Below are positions 1-9,961 of a DNA stretch of 64,000 bases, piece by piece. A program made the translations under genes and the position numbers. How positions within the stretch are numbered: the stretch's first letter is position 1; each line of letters starts with the position of its first letter. The stretch lies in NCBI GenBank assembly GCA_015075445.1, contig JABTUJ010000004.1, positions 1 to 64,000 of the forward strand, read 5' to 3'. The notes under the pieces were generated by a model. The model was not told the origin of the DNA. It did not search any database and saw only the letters and a program-made list of their open reading frames with translations. This DNA comes from Verrucomicrobiales bacterium (GTDB taxonomy: Bacteria > Verrucomicrobiota > Verrucomicrobiia > Limisphaerales > J093).

Positions 1-1078
1 CTGCCAGGCCGGCAGTCAGTGGAAGAAACCCCTGCAGCGTTCGCACACGGATTGGTTTGTCGGTATCCCGGTCCAGGCTGTAGAAGAACTTCGTTTCCGG
101 GTCCCACATCTTGGTGCGGATCGCCTCGGTTCGTTTGGCGAGATTCCGCTCGTATTTCTTCATCATTTCGATGCGCCCGGTTCTCTGGCACATCTCCATC
201 ATGGCCCTTTCGGACATGGCCAGGAAGCAGGTCTGATCGACGCCTTCAGTGTTCCCGTACCATGCACCGCCTGTGCCGCGTGTGGGATGCTCGGTCAATT
301 TCAGGCCATCAAGGGGCAATGCGAAATCAAATGTTTCAAAGCGGGCCGTTTGGACGATGTCGGCGATCGAGCATTTCTTGTAGGCGCCATATTCGATCAA
401 GCCGTCATTGTCCACATCCCGCTCAGTGGCATACCAGGTTAGGAATGCGTCCAAATAGGGCAGGCAGAGATCGAGCAATGCCCGGTCATGGGTCTGGTTA
501 TAGACCATCAGACATCCCCATGCCAGAATCGGGATTTGGGAGTAACCATCCTGCGGCAGATCCGGCTTGGTCGTGCAGGGCACCATGCCATAGCGGTATG
601 ATCCCTTGGGCGCTTCCGGATTATTGTCGATCACATTCCAATAATTCCGAAAGACATCGCAGGCCAACGGATCATCATCCAAAGGTGCCCACGCGTTGAG
701 AACAAACATGGTATCCCACAGCAACTGGCACTTGGCGTAGGACGTGTCGTCTGCTCCGGAAATCGAGAAAAACCGGTACGGCAGGCCAGGAAGTGCCGGT
801 TCCCACAATTTATCAAACGTGCAATGGCTATATAAATCATGCACCAGTGTGGTCAATTCCGGGCTTTCCGTGGATACCTGTTTGGACAGGTTCTCCCTGG
901 CGCGCCGAATGGTCTCTTCAGCAAGCGTGTAAGTCCTTGCTTTTTCTTCCTCTCCCGGCGCGGTATCGGCCCTGGCTGGCCAGACCCCTGCCAGTGCTAA
1001 CCATGCCATGGCCGCTGCAGCGAGCCGGGCACCTGGTAGGTTGTGTTGTGCTTTTTGGTAGTTTCTTGAAGGGTTCAT
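1..1078 (-). CDS. Exported GH63/trehalase-like (alpha/alpha)6 glycosidase, C-terminus beyond window
   Basis: A continuous frame runs from ATG at 1078 to the left edge without a stop (359 codons). The N-terminus is a basic stretch followed by an Ala/Leu/Trp-rich segment ending WPARADTA, which looks like a signal peptide. The body has WDTMFVLNAW (near residue 120), a run of aromatic helices and YATERDVDNDGLIEYG, typical of the (alpha/alpha)6-barrel MGH1/GH63/GH37 type glycosidases, where WDxxF and the DxDGL turn line the active site. It probably removes alpha-linked sugars from an imported or periplasmic oligosaccharide. It is the last visible gene of the minus-strand locus, 53 bp after the beta-helix gene. 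The substrate cannot be assigned and the catalytic acids are not all visible because the gene is cut. Confidence 0.75.
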   Translation of the reverse strand, partial: MNPSRNYQKAQHNLPGARLAAAAMAWLALAGVWPARADTAPGEEEKARTYTLAEETIRRARENLSKQVSTESPELTTLVHDLYSHCTFDKLWEPALPGLPYRFFSISGADDTSYAKCQLLWDTMFVLNAWAPLDDDPLACDVFRNYWNVIDNNPEAPKGSYRYGMVPCTTKPDLPQDGYSQIPILAWGCLMVYNQTHDRALLDLCLPYLDAFLTWYATERDVDNDGLIEYGAYKKCSIADIVQTARFETFDFALPLDGLKLTEHPTRGTGGAWYGNTEGVDQTCFLAMSERAMMEMCQRTGRIEMMKKYERNLAKRTEAIRTKMWDPETKFFYSLDRDTDKPIRVRTLQGFLPLTAGLA

Positions 1079-1131
1079 ATGCTTTGTATTGTGATGGTGT
1101 TCTATTTCGTGTCCCGGGTTGACGCAAGCGG

Positions 1132-2958
1132 TTACACCTTCATGGTGAGCGTTCCTGTCCCGGGAGACTCGAAGGGACCGGGTGTCGGATTGGCGGCGTT
1201 GCGGGGCTTACCGAGATAGTCCGTGCCGATCGTGATGGGAGAACCATCAGGATTCTCAAAGGCGCAACCGGAAGTGCTGGCTTTGCCCAACCGTGCAGAG
1301 GTCACCGGTTGAGAGGGCCGTTCGCTCCCCAAGGCTGTGTCCAAGGTCATGGTCAGATAGAAGCCGTCATTCTTCTCAACCAGCACCGGCGCCGGATTCG
1401 AGCTGGACCTGAGGATGGGATCCTTCTCATGCGTGGATGACTTCGCCCCTTGGAAGAACACATTTCCATCCATTCACATCGGCAGATGGGCATGATCATA
1501 TTTCTCCAGACTGCCGCTGCGCATGAACAGGTTGTTGTAATAATGGCTGTCACCGGACGGATTGTCATGGAGGGCTACGACTTCGGTGGAATGGGCCTTG
1601 TGGAATGGAGTCTTGCGCCCATCGAAGAAGTCGGGAGCCAGATCGATGCCCCCGGCGATGAGGTTGTGGGCATAGGCACCACCTTGCGAGGGGTCTTCAA
1701 TCGCCTTGGGCGACAGGAAAATATTGTTGTCGATCACGAAGGGGCCATGGTTCGCCTCGACCATCAGATCCTGGGTGGCGTTGTCGTGGCAGAGGTTGCC
1801 GGAGACCCGCGTCCCCTGGGTCATCCAGTGCAGCCAGATGCCGCGGCAGGTCCGGTAGATGTGGTTGCCGCTGATCGTGGTATCGATGCGTCCGTGGAAT
1901 GTGATGCCCGCCATCTCGGCACCCGAGAACAGTTGCCGGACATGGATGTCATGAATGCTGTTGCCGGTGATGGTGCTGAACGCCGCGCCCAGACTTCCCA
2001 CGATACCCGCCTGTTCACAATGGGCGATATGGTTGTTGCGCACCACGTGATGGCCGATGGTCTCCTTGTTCCAACCATTCTTCAAGCCGCGTTCGATGGT
2101 CGTGACATAGCCCGAGGCAGACCCTGAATTCTTATCCTTGGCGCCGCCATATTTCCCCAGGGTGATCCCCGAACACGTGGAATAGGCGATGTCGTTGTTT
2201 TCGATGATCCAGCCCTTGCTCCAATGGACCCCAATGAGGCCGATCTGCTCCACCGTGGGCGGTGCCCAGGGCGTGGCGGCGTTGCGCAGGGTGAAACCAC
2301 GCACCGTGATGTAGTTGCGCCCGGGTTTGTCCGGATGGAACACGGACCGGCGCGCGTTGACCTCCACCTGCTGCGTATTGGGATCGACATCCTTGAACTG
2401 CGCCCAGATGACGGTGCGGGTTGCGTCCACGCTGGCGAACCATTGCGGCGTCGCGGTCATGGGCTTCAGAACCTCCTCCATACTGACCGCCTCGGCCAGC
2501 CAGTGGCCATTCAGATAGACAGCCCCGACGTGATGGATGCGGTTGTTGGCATGAAACCAGTCGCCGGCAATGATTTCCGCAAAGGGATTGAAGCTGCCAA
2601 AAGAGGTGTTGGGAAGAATAGCCTTCCAGACGTCGTCCTGGACCTTCTCCCACTTCTTGACCTCTTCCGAACCCGTGATAACCACCTTTTCCCCGGCGGC
2701 CGCCTGGTAGACGATGTGCTTAGCATCGGACTCCCCTCCACGCGGCGGATTGACGCGTTCGCGGTAAACGCCGGCATGCACGGTGACGATATCGCCCGGC
2801 TGGGCGAGGTCGGCGGCACGCTGGATCGTGCGCAAAGGCGCTGCCTGGGAGCCGGGACTCGCGTCGTTGCCGGTGATGGCGACGTGGAACTCGGTGGCTG
2901 ATGCGGCCACCGCGGTAAATGTGAGCAGGAATAATGGTCTGAGAAGGTGATGTTTCAT
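1132..2958 (-). pseudogene. GH141-like right-handed beta-helix protein interrupted by in-frame TGA
   Basis: Start chosen at ATG 2958, giving a signal peptide (MKHHLLRPLFLLTF, cleaved near AASATEF). The protein has the PGDIVTVHAGVYRERVNPPR strand common to exported beta-helix glycosidases, then GEKVVITGSEEV and repeated short turns (NNDIAYSTCSGI, NNHIAHCEQAGI, GNHIYRTCRGIWLHW). This layout matches the GH141-type family, which includes alpha-L-fucosidases and xylanases, so a role on fucosylated glycan is likely. A TGA at 1474-1476 falls between HAHLPM and MDGNVF in an otherwise intact frame; the remaining 113 codons continue in the same frame to 1132. It is therefore a nonsense-mutated gene or a readthrough product of about 607 residues. 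The stop could come from CGA (Arg) by one C-to-T change. Family assignment is moderate. Confidence 0.75.
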
Positions 2959-2965
2959 GGCGCGG

Positions 2966-5470
2966 CTATTTGTTTGGATTCGTCTTCCGGGATGCAGAGG
3001 TAACGCTGCGGAGCGGGGGATGATCCGTGGCGGCCTCGATGGCCTTGATGGCCTCCTCCACGGCGCCGACACGCCGGTTGTTGAGTTCGCCACCGGGATA
3101 GGTGCCCTGCGCGACATCGGCGTTGAAGCTGTCAATCACCTCCTTAAGTGCTGGGATCTGCGGTTTGGCGGCCGATCCGTAGGCGATGATCATTTTCATG
3201 ATCTCGCCGGTCCGGTTTTCGCTGCCGTGCCCGCCCTGGGTTTTCGCCAGACCGACGGCCGCCGCGATCCCTTCTTCGAAATGATATTTGGTCAGCGCCT
3301 TCAAGCCCGCCATGCGGATCACATTGTTGAACATGGTGTCCGCCGGACTGGGGCTCTCCACCGCCGCGAGAATGACCGGGGCGAGTGCAATGACATCTTC
3401 CTCGGTGAGTTGGTTCTGGAAGCAGTGTTCGAGCGTGGCACGGGCCATGCCATCCGGATTGGTGGATACCGCGCGGATGGCCTCGTTGCGCAACTTTGGG
3501 TCCACTTTCTTGAGTTCCTCCCGCAGGGGGCCGGAAAACACGGCGGCGGCCAACTGGCCGTGCGCGATTTGAACGGGGTCCTCCCAACAGATTGGCCACA
3601 AGGGTTCCGCCGTCGCCACGAGCGCCTTGAGGATGTTTTCGATGGCCGGCTTGGCGGTCCCGCCCATCTTTCTAACAGCCTCGGCCGCCTTGTAGCGCAC
3701 CCAGCGGTCCGGGTGGGAGAGTTGTTTGACCAGGACCGGCAGCGCCTCGGGCGTTTTGATGAGCCCCAGCGCCTCGCAGGCACCCTGGATCTGATGCGGA
3801 TCGCCGCTGTCGGCGAGTTTGATCAGATCGGCCACCATCGCTTTGGACTCGGGGCGCGACGCCAGTTCCTGCGCCGCCCAGCCACGGACGATGGGCGACC
3901 AATTACCGAAGGCGGCGACCAGTTCCGCCGGGGACAACCCGCGCCGATCCAGATCGAAACGCCCGGCCGCCACGGTTGCCGCGGCTTGCGCCTTGTCGAG
4001 CCAACCCGAAGAATCCGCATCGCGGCCGGTGATGCCGAGTTTTCGCAGGGGCAGCGCGTAGGTCAGCACATAGGTGGCGGCGGGACTCAGTCCGTAGTAA
4101 CTACTTTTTCCATAGTAGGTATTGTCATCCGTCTGCCCGGCTCCGTATTGTTCGCCGCCGTCATAGGTGAACGATCCGTCCGAGCGGCGGACCAGATCCA
4201 GGTGCCACGAGGACTTCTGGAAGAACGCCGCCGCCGCCTCGGGACCGCCGACGGCCGCACCGAGGGCGCTCCACAGATAACTGAAGCCCTGCCCGGTGTG
4301 ACCGTATTCGCGATTGGCGAAACCTGCCGTGGCCATGCGGGCGAAGAACTCCGTCTCCTTCGGCTTGTTTCCGATCGCGGCAAACATCACTGCGGTGATG
4401 GAATTCTTGCCGTTATTTTCATGGTAGGGCCATGGTTCGTGTTCGCCGTAGGGAATGGCGCCTTTGTCGCTGAAGTAGCCGAAGAACCCGGCGGCGCGGG
4501 CGATGGCCTGGTCGATTTCCGGGTGCTTCACGCCGCATTTCCTGGCAAGTACGATGGCGAGGTTGGCCGGCAACCCGGCCATGTTCACGGGACCGTAGGG
4601 AGGCACGGAGCCGTTGAATTGGCCGTCCCTGGTGAGTGCGGCGAAGCCGTGGCCGAACGTGCCATACATGCTCTGGCCGCGGGCCAGCAGGAGGGCGCTT
4701 CTCTTGATCGAGGGCAATACCTCCTGGTCGCGGGTGACGATGTAATACTCGCAGAGGAACAGCAGGCGATAGCCCATGTTCCACGCGTCGCCCCAGACGG
4801 GTCCGGCGGGTTTCTTGTCAGGATCGGGATTCTCTTTGGCGAGGCCGTGCGCGAAGTCGCGCAGTTTTGGCAGGTATTCCGGCTTGCCCGTGGCGAGCAG
4901 GGCCAGACCCTGGATGGATCCGGCCCAGTTGGGCGCCATGGTTTCCTTTTCGAGCACCTTGACGGCGCCGTCGAGGATGCGTTTGGACTTCTCGCAGTTC
5001 CATGGCGCGGTGTCGCTGTAGGTGCCCATTACGGCGAGTTTCAACTCGAGATTCCTAACTTGGCCCGCGCGCCAAACCATGAGCTTGAGCACCCCGCCCC
5101 GGGCCTCCGCTTCCACTTCCTGAATCGCCAGGGCGATTGACTTGCGGGCGTCGTCCCCAAACGGCTTGCCATCCACACCGAGGATCACATCGTCCACCGA
5201 CATGACCCCGTCGGCAGGTGAGGCAGCTCCCACATGGGTGACCAGGATTTGACGGCTGGCAAGAGTGTAGCGGCCCTGTGCGGCATCGAGATTGTTCGCC
5301 GCCTTGGTGTAAATCCAGCCGCGCAGGCCAGTCGCCCCCAGATTGTAGGTGAGCTTGCGGTCCACCGACTGCGTGTCCTTGGTGAGATCGGGGACTTGTG
5401 AGAACAGCGGGCTGGCGAGGCCCATCGCGAGTGCGGTCAGCAGGCCGATGGTTTTGATCGATGTCATCAT
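2966..5470 (-). CDS. DUF6288-type exported protein: PDZ, alpha/alpha toroid and HEAT repeats (copy 1)
   Basis: Start at the MM pair (5470/5467), preceded by GGGAAAGAGG and followed by a signal peptide ending SPLFSQVPD; earlier in-frame codons lack this logic. About 834 residues. Domains in order: a TYNLGATGLRGW strand, a PDZ-like module (GAASPADGVMSVDDVILGVDGKPF), the signature PWNCEKSKRILDG, an alpha/alpha helical region with YGEHEPWPYHENNGK, then HEAT-like repeats (RWVRYKAAEAVRKMG). No catalytic function is established for DUF6288. The signature recurs in two other proteins here (9962-12379 and 14410-17538). It sits 7 bp upstream of the beta-helix gene and 79 bp after the esterase gene. Export and location among glycosidases suggest a periplasmic role in glycan handling; enzyme activity is unproven. 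Confidence 0.85.
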   Translation of the reverse strand: MMTSIKTIGLLTALAMGLASPLFSQVPDLTKDTQSVDRKLTYNLGATGLRGWIYTKAANNLDAAQGRYTLASRQILVTHVGAASPADGVMSVDDVILGVDGKPFGDDARKSIALAIQEVEAEARGGVLKLMVWRAGQVRNLELKLAVMGTYSDTAPWNCEKSKRILDGAVKVLEKETMAPNWAGSIQGLALLATGKPEYLPKLRDFAHGLAKENPDPDKKPAGPVWGDAWNMGYRLLFLCEYYIVTRDQEVLPSIKRSALLLARGQSMYGTFGHGFAALTRDGQFNGSVPPYGPVNMAGLPANLAIVLARKCGVKHPEIDQAIARAAGFFGYFSDKGAIPYGEHEPWPYHENNGKNSITAVMFAAIGNKPKETEFFARMATAGFANREYGHTGQGFSYLWSALGAAVGGPEAAAAFFQKSSWHLDLVRRSDGSFTYDGGEQYGAGQTDDNTYYGKSSYYGLSPAATYVLTYALPLRKLGITGRDADSSGWLDKAQAAATVAAGRFDLDRRGLSPAELVAAFGNWSPIVRGWAAQELASRPESKAMVADLIKLADSGDPHQIQGACEALGLIKTPEALPVLVKQLSHPDRWVRYKAAEAVRKMGGTAKPAIENILKALVATAEPLWPICWEDPVQIAHGQLAAAVFSGPLREELKKVDPKLRNEAIRAVSTNPDGMARATLEHCFQNQLTEEDVIALAPVILAAVESPSPADTMFNNVIRMAGLKALTKYHFEEGIAAAVGLAKTQGGHGSENRTGEIMKMIIAYGSAAKPQIPALKEVIDSFNADVAQGTYPGGELNNRRVGAVEEAIKAIEAATDHPPLRSVTSASRKTNPNK

Positions 5471-5549
5471 AATAATGGCCTCTTTCCCTTCGTGTTGTTC
5501 ATTCCTGCATTTCTCGGATGCACTTTCCTTCCAGTGTCTTGACTTTCGT

Positions 5550-7343
5550 TCATTTCTGGAAAGGCAGCAAGGCCTCTGCAAATGCCTTGCCCATCTGCGA
5601 AAAAAGTTTCGCACTGCCCCAATAGTGGTAACCGCCATTGGAAGCGCCTTTGAGGACCTCCGTGTCTTTGGGCGAAAGGACTTCCTCCAATGCCAGGTCG
5701 AGCGTCTCCCGGTCGGCTTTGCCGATCCCATCAATCCACAAATCTATCGCGGCAAAATGATCTGGAGAGTTCTTGTCGTACTGGTCATCTGCATAGGCCG
5801 CCAATACGTTCTTCCCCCTCTTCAAATACTTAATCTCTTCTTGTGTGAGCACGATCGATCGGTAATACGGATGTTCCATCCACCAGATGTAGGTGTGTAT
5901 CTTGTGTCCGTTCAAATAGACATGGAACCCTTGTCTCGCCAAGATCGCGATGCGATACGACTCGCAGTTAAGGTTTTCAACTTCAAAAGTTGTGCGCATC
6001 AGCAGGAATTCGCCGTCTCCCCATGTTGATGGGAATTTGTCCAAGGTGATTCCGCTGTGTTTCCAGACGCCCTTTCCAATGGGGGCCTTGCCTTCCGTCC
6101 ATTGGCTGTCATCGAAGTCGGGCCTATACCAATTCTCCATCCCGGCTGGCAGCGTGATGTCACGGAATCGCCTGTCGGTGTATTTGTCCAGCTTGTCCTT
6201 CTTTTCAATGGGATCAATCGTGACGAAGCGCCAAGTCCGCTCCACCGGCAGCGGTTTGCCCACCGGTTTCCAGTAATTCTCCCATTTCCATTCCCTGTCG
6301 AGCGTGCCATCGTTTTTCACTTTGTGCGCCATATTGACGATATTGTTATACGCATCCTGCTTGGGCTGAGCGGCGGCGATGTCGTGATCCCAGAAGGGAG
6401 CGGTCTCAACCGCAACCACATTGCCCTTGAACTCGGGCAGGTCGGCCGGTGCGGCCATGGCCTTGCGGAAAATCTCATTGTCGCTCTCACCGCCGACTCC
6501 CAGCACGCCGATCACGAATGGCATCTTCGGAGCTGACAAGTCTTTGCGAACATCGCGAATGAACTTGGCCAGCAGGTCTGAATATACATCGTATTTTCCG
6601 GGTTGGTCGGGGCCGGGATAAGTCGTCCCATCGACCAGGTCGTTAAAGCCCTGCAGCCAGACGAAACCGGCCAGTTCGTATCCCTCCTTGGGGTCGTAGG
6701 CGGGGCAGACCCGCTTGGGATCCGCCAGGACCTTTTTCACATGTTCGATCATCATCCGGTAAAACACACCCGTGGCGGCATCCTTTTCATCCTGCCATTG
6801 TTTCCGGTCCTCGGCTTTGGGAATCCCGTGGGCGCCCTGCGGATGTTTGTCCCACTCATCTTGAATCTGCTTGGGCAGCTTGTATTGCCCGGCACTGGGC
6901 GGACGGAATTCGGTGTTGAGCGACCTGCCGCCCCAGGCGGTCTTGATAATCAGAATGGGCTGCTTCAGCTCTTTCTCCAGATAGATTCCGAAGGTGAACT
7001 CGGGACCGATCTTGCCGCCATCCTTGGTGGGTTGATCTCCGCGTGCGCCAAAGCCGGCGGTCAATTTCCCGAGCCCCTCGCCATTGGCACTGCCATCATA
7101 CGGGCCGGTCAAATAGGACATCCAGACCTTGTCGCATACCCGCGGAGTTCCATCGGGATTGCGCATCTCCTTGAGGATCGGTGCCGTCAGCGGATCCTGG
7201 CCGATGTAGTCAAAAGTGCTGATTGCGGCATGCCCTTCCATGTTCGACTGCCCGGCGAGAATGAACACCTTGAGCGGCTTGGCGAAGGAGATCGGCGAGA
7301 GGGCGCACAGCAATGCTGCGGTTAGGATGACAGTTGGTTTCAT
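5550..7343 (-). CDS. Exported sialate O-acetylesterase-like SGNH hydrolase with C-terminal ligand-binding domain
   Basis: Start at ATG 7343 gives a signal peptide (MKPTVILTAALLCALSPISFA); an ATG two codons upstream (7349) is equally possible. The mature N-terminus has KVFILAGQSNMEG, the GQSN block of SASA/SGNH carbohydrate esterases with its nucleophile Ser; IIKTAWGGRSL and FVWLQGFNDLVDG give the Gly and Asn blocks. Such enzymes remove O-acetyl groups from sugars so that glycosidases can act. The last roughly 200 residues form a separate beta-sandwich-like domain (NWYRPDFDDSQW to VYLNGHKI) that is clearly related to the C-terminus of the DUF6288 protein at 14410-17538. Activity on acetylated fucose or another sugar is inference. 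Confidence 0.85.
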   Translation of the reverse strand: MKPTVILTAALLCALSPISFAKPLKVFILAGQSNMEGHAAISTFDYIGQDPLTAPILKEMRNPDGTPRVCDKVWMSYLTGPYDGSANGEGLGKLTAGFGARGDQPTKDGGKIGPEFTFGIYLEKELKQPILIIKTAWGGRSLNTEFRPPSAGQYKLPKQIQDEWDKHPQGAHGIPKAEDRKQWQDEKDAATGVFYRMMIEHVKKVLADPKRVCPAYDPKEGYELAGFVWLQGFNDLVDGTTYPGPDQPGKYDVYSDLLAKFIRDVRKDLSAPKMPFVIGVLGVGGESDNEIFRKAMAAPADLPEFKGNVVAVETAPFWDHDIAAAQPKQDAYNNIVNMAHKVKNDGTLDREWKWENYWKPVGKPLPVERTWRFVTIDPIEKKDKLDKYTDRRFRDITLPAGMENWYRPDFDDSQWTEGKAPIGKGVWKHSGITLDKFPSTWGDGEFLLMRTTFEVENLNCESYRIAILARQGFHVYLNGHKIHTYIWWMEHPYYRSIVLTQEEIKYLKRGKNVLAAYADDQYDKNSPDHFAAIDLWIDGIGKADRETLDLALEEVLSPKDTEVLKGASNGGYHYWGSAKLFSQMGKAFAEALLPFQK

Positions 7344-7434
7344 GGTCATTTGGTGGTCGGACTTTTCATTCTTCCCAACAAGGCGGTCATAAGAATGCCC
7401 TGCGGGCACACAGATCGATGGCGGGCCGCAATCA

Positions 7435-9939
7435 TCACTCGAGAACCATTTCCAAGGATTCGTAGGGGTGCGGGTAGGTGGTGGTCCAGACTTCCGGCTT
7501 GAGGGCGGGATCGCAGCCTTCTAGGCCGAGGACGACCACTTCAATGTTCCGGCCGTGCATCTCCTGTGTGACCGGGAAGAAATAGGTGAAGTTGGAGGAC
7601 GGGCTCCGCGGGGGATACTCGAAGACGACCGCGGGGTAGGATACCGCCCGCTGCGGGGCACCGATCCACTGTCCATCCATACGCAGGGCGGCATAGGCGC
7701 CGCTTCTTCCGTGCTCGCCGTTGAGGGCCACGCACAGGTAGCTGTTCGGGGCCGGGTGGGACGGAAGCGAAACCTTCGCCTGCCAGGCGAGTTCTGCCCG
7801 GGCCTTGTCGTAGGGCGCGAAAAGGGCGGTGGCGCGGGACGTGGCCGGGATTTCCAACTGCTTGCCCTTCCTCCAAAGACCAACCTCCGCAGTGCGGTCC
7901 GGTGCCGGGGCCAGGCGCAGGTAGCGGCAGGCGGTCCCCTCCGGGACCTTGGCCTCCCAGTGGCGCAGGTCATGATCGTGCAACTCGTGCTGGCCGCCGT
8001 TTTTCGTGATCTCGGCCACGGCGATCCTCTGGCAGGTGGCCGGCTCGACTGGTTTGAAAACCACGGGATGCCACTTATCAAGAGTGGTGCCGATCTCGGC
8101 TGGCATCTCGGCTGGGATCGGCTTTCCGTTACGCGGGTCGTGCAGCGTCCTGATCCGGAACGTATCCGCTTCGAGAGTCGTGCCGAGATCGACGCGGAGG
8201 CAGCCGCCCGCGATGCGCTTGTCACTTTCGTAGACGAAGGTGGAAAGGAAAGTCTCGTCGCGGCGATCAAAGAGATACTTGTCCCAGATGCCCCGTCGCC
8301 AGAAGAGTGCCTGATTCAAGAAGGCATCGCGCGCCTCCTTCACCGGGGTGATGTTCGACGGGCCGGATCGCCGCAGCGACTGGACTTCCAGGGCATCGTT
8401 CGGCGCGGTGAAACAGGTGGCCTCGTAGAGGGCTTCGGCATCGGCGGGCACCGGCACCGGCTGCAGGTCCGCCAGCTTGCGGTGCGGGGACGCGTCCGCC
8501 TTGGTTCCGGGAAACGAGATCTCCACGCCCTCCCCCAAAACGCCGGGAATGCTGCGCCCGTTGACCCGGGCCTCGCGGAATGGGCGGGATCCCGAGTGCA
8601 GTTTGACCTTGCTCGTCGTCCCCGGACTGCCCAGTAGCTTGACCTTGACCGGCTTGTCCGGTGTGTCGCGCACAATCTCGTAGCGGCATCCGATCACTCC
8701 GATTTCCTCGCACGGCTTCACCGTGGCCATCAGCAGGCACGCGCGGAACGAATCGACGGTCACCGGGACCGAATCGCCATATTCGAAAGTGCCAAGCATC
8801 TGCTCGGAGGGATGATATTGCCGCAGTTCGACCCGACCTTTGGAAGTGAGGCCGATTTCCCCGCCCAGCCGCACATTGATCTTGATCGGGTTCCAGCCGA
8901 GGTTGCGCAGGGTGATGAAACGTGTGCGAGCATCGCCGCGCGCCACCGCGTGCTTTCCGTAGCTCGCGGGCAGTGTCATGCCTTCGACCAGGATCCCGCG
9001 GTTCCGGAAGTGGAGGTTGAAGAGCCGCGCCAGCTTGGGGAACTCGTCGTCGCGCAGCAGCCAGGGGTTGCCGTAGAGTTCCGGGGCGAGGATCAGGGAG
9101 CGGTTGAAGGCTTGTAGGACCAGGTCGTCCTCCCAGAAATCGAGACAAGACGAGAGGCAGACCCCGCAGTCCTCGGTGAGCCGGCCGAGGCCGGGCGGCA
9201 AGCCCCGGGCGAGGGCACCCGCGCGGTTGTGGGTGGCGGTGCCCTGGTTGATCATGTGCACGTCGATGTAGGTTTCTGCCCCCTCCCAGAGGTAGGTGGT
9301 GACGTGCCGCTTGGCGTCCTCGGACAGGTTCAGCCGGTGGTTGAGCACGACGAGGTCCGGCGCATGCTGGCGGCACCCAGTCATGGTGTTCATGAAGGCC
9401 TGCTGCTTGTGGTCGCGGAGTTGACCGCACACGCTGTCGAACTTGAACAACTGAAACCCGTAGTCCCGGCAAAGGCTGAGCAGCATTTCGGTGCGCGCCG
9501 CTTCCTCCTGCGGCATGTCGCCGAAACCATCGGGTCCGCCCCACATCCCCAGGCGGCAGTCGAAGGACCTGGCCAGTTCGGCGATCTCCTTGAAGCCGTC
9601 GGGAAACTGTTTGCGGAAGCGTTCGCTGTCCATGCGGCCGTAGTACTGCTGGCTGTCGATCGCGCCGGCGTCGAAGGCATAGATGCCGAGGCGCATGCCG
9701 AACTCGTCGTGCAGCCACTTAAAGAAGCGCAGGTTGACGAGCGTCTGCTCCTCGGTGGCACCCTCGTTGGTGTTGTTGATCCAGGTGAAGTACTGCGGGA
9801 TCGAGGGGGTCTTCTCGGTAATGGTTCCATGGCGCGGCGCACCGGTGTCGCTAGGGGCTGGCGTGTTCGCTGGCGAATCCGGCGCGGCCATGCACAGAGT
9901 CCCGCAGGCAAACAGGGTGCTGGGAAGTCGTTTGATCAT
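7435..9939 (-). CDS. Clan GH-D-like (alpha-galactosidase-type) TIM-barrel glycosidase
   Basis: 834 residues starting at ATG 9939 with a short secretory leader (MIKRLPSTLFACGTLCMAAP). The barrel begins near residue 45 and has WLHDEFGMRLGIYAFD, LGMWGGPDGFGD and FQLFKFDSVCG (near 163-172). The KxD...C arrangement resembles the nucleophile strand of GH27/GH36-type retaining alpha-galactosidases, so Asp168 is the candidate nucleophile. An acid/base is not clear from sight. After the barrel come beta-rich regions with a discoidin-like section. It lies 22 bp after a DUF6288 gene in the same direction. Alternative: an unassigned GH36-related family acting on alpha-linked galactose or fucose derivatives. 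Confidence 0.7.
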   Translation of the reverse strand: MIKRLPSTLFACGTLCMAAPDSPANTPAPSDTGAPRHGTITEKTPSIPQYFTWINNTNEGATEEQTLVNLRFFKWLHDEFGMRLGIYAFDAGAIDSQQYYGRMDSERFRKQFPDGFKEIAELARSFDCRLGMWGGPDGFGDMPQEEAARTEMLLSLCRDYGFQLFKFDSVCGQLRDHKQQAFMNTMTGCRQHAPDLVVLNHRLNLSEDAKRHVTTYLWEGAETYIDVHMINQGTATHNRAGALARGLPPGLGRLTEDCGVCLSSCLDFWEDDLVLQAFNRSLILAPELYGNPWLLRDDEFPKLARLFNLHFRNRGILVEGMTLPASYGKHAVARGDARTRFITLRNLGWNPIKINVRLGGEIGLTSKGRVELRQYHPSEQMLGTFEYGDSVPVTVDSFRACLLMATVKPCEEIGVIGCRYEIVRDTPDKPVKVKLLGSPGTTSKVKLHSGSRPFREARVNGRSIPGVLGEGVEISFPGTKADASPHRKLADLQPVPVPADAEALYEATCFTAPNDALEVQSLRRSGPSNITPVKEARDAFLNQALFWRRGIWDKYLFDRRDETFLSTFVYESDKRIAGGCLRVDLGTTLEADTFRIRTLHDPRNGKPIPAEMPAEIGTTLDKWHPVVFKPVEPATCQRIAVAEITKNGGQHELHDHDLRHWEAKVPEGTACRYLRLAPAPDRTAEVGLWRKGKQLEIPATSRATALFAPYDKARAELAWQAKVSLPSHPAPNSYLCVALNGEHGRSGAYAALRMDGQWIGAPQRAVSYPAVVFEYPPRSPSSNFTYFFPVTQEMHGRNIEVVVLGLEGCDPALKPEVWTTTYPHPYESLEMVLE

Positions 9940-9961
9940 GGCTTGGTTTGGCCGCCGCGGG

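Noticed and set aside
2957..5140. 727-codon plus-strand frame
   Set aside because: Runs opposite the DUF6288 gene, no domain or start site, amino-acid content typical of an antisense shadow.
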